From Lytechinus pictus (lineage: Eukaryota; Echinodermata; Echinoidea; Temnopleuroida; Toxopneustidae), in the NCBI RefSeq assembly GCF_037042905.1, contig NC_087246.1, positions 37,194,001 through 37,258,000 on the forward strand: DNA of 64,000 nucleotides. The letters run 5' to 3'. A program made the position numbers and the translations under genes. This document shows, one piece after another, positions 63,664 to 64,000 of this stretch. The first letter of the stretch is position 1, and the number at the start of each line of letters is the position of its first letter. A model generated the notes under the pieces. That model was given only the letters and a program-made list of their open reading frames with translations. It was not told the origin of the DNA and did not search any database.

Positions 63664-63715
63664 TATATAAACACAAGCGGAGGACGTTGCTCTTCACAGC
63701 TCAGTCACTCTCATC
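63664..63715 (+). promoter_or_regulatory. Candidate TATA-box core promoter of a gene beyond the right edge
   Basis: TATATAAA at 63664-63671. CTTCACAG (A at 63696) is about 32 bases downstream, and TCAGTCA (63701-63707) matches the initiator consensus. No coding sequence follows in the remaining 300 bases, so the gene would begin with a non-coding exon or lie further right. Confidence 0.4.
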
Positions 63716-63872
63716 CGAGAGAGCACACAGCGTGAATACAGAGATTTTTGAAGAGCATGCATTTTTGTTAGAGGTGGCAAATTAGTGCAAGCCTAATGTG
63801 TTATTTTTATTCCAATATCACCCATCCTTGATTAAACACAATTTGATCCAATTAACCTCAACGATGACACGA

Positions 63873-64000
63873 CATTTGCTCCTGCGACAATTGCTCCGGT
63901 GTTAATATCTCAGAAGGTATAAGATTAGAGTTAGGATTGTAATAGAGTTTTTGGTTCAAAATAATGTAAAGATTAGGATTAGTGTTTATTTAGTTTTGGA
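63873..64000. mobile_element. Left part of an ATTTGCTCC-end MITE, cut by the window edge
   Basis: ATTTGCTCCTGCGACAATTG matches both ends of the MITE at 1517-1822. The right end is outside the window. Confidence 0.6.

Larger units (their letters stand above)
61688..64000. other. Spacer right of the transporter
   Basis: No coding region is recognised. It holds a single arm of the CCATTTCGTCTA fold-back repeat (61741-61920), poly-C and poly-A runs (63184-63205, 63285-63297), the tandem repeat and putative promoter at 63326-63715, and part of a MITE at the edge. Confidence 0.5.

Overview
This is animal genomic DNA. The genes are split by GT-AG introns of roughly 0.2 to 4 kb, there are no operons, the background is AT-rich, and introns and spacers are full of short palindromic transposon remnants. 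The five proteins I can rebuild look like deuterostome-invertebrate orthologues. The repeat landscape suggests an echinoderm, most likely a sea urchin; that assignment is inference.

Layout. 1-12738 (+): the 3-prime two thirds of HEATR3, a nuclear import adaptor for 5S RNP ribosomal proteins; its 5-prime exons lie left of the window. 19538-24246 (-): complete PGLS (6-phosphogluconolactonase, pentose phosphate pathway), tail to tail with HEATR3. 27935-38536 (+): complete ZDHHC1/11-type DHHC palmitoyltransferase with a long low-complexity tail. 48074-55034 (-): complete SLC66A2 (PQ-loop membrane protein). 60170-61687 (+): an intronless 505-residue SLC7-type amino-acid transporter. Near the right edge, a tandem repeat and a TATA box look like the promoter of a gene that starts beyond the window. 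All splice joins were deduced by hand from splice sites, phase and remembered family sequences, and every join keeps frame. These are ordinary single-copy genes with no visible functional link to one another.

Repeats. At least 30 elements are visible. The main group is a family of about 600-bp palindromes bounded by TTAA, whose arms carry a POU octamer and often a CRE. Others are several MITE families that share a GGGCC / TTTCATAAA-like end, at least three clear nested insertions, a dispersed repeat rich in DR1 nuclear-receptor motifs, fold-back elements made of short repeats, two tRNA-derived sequences and a possible hammerhead-ribozyme relic.

Most notable: a HEATR3 splice donor of the rare GC type whose surrounding sequence is duplicated downstream with a GT donor; the regulatory-motif-bearing palindromes; the shared-end MITE group; a candidate alternative last exon in ZDHHC1; and the candidate promoter at the right edge. 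I saw no CRISPR array, rRNA, intact tRNA gene or prokaryotic system.
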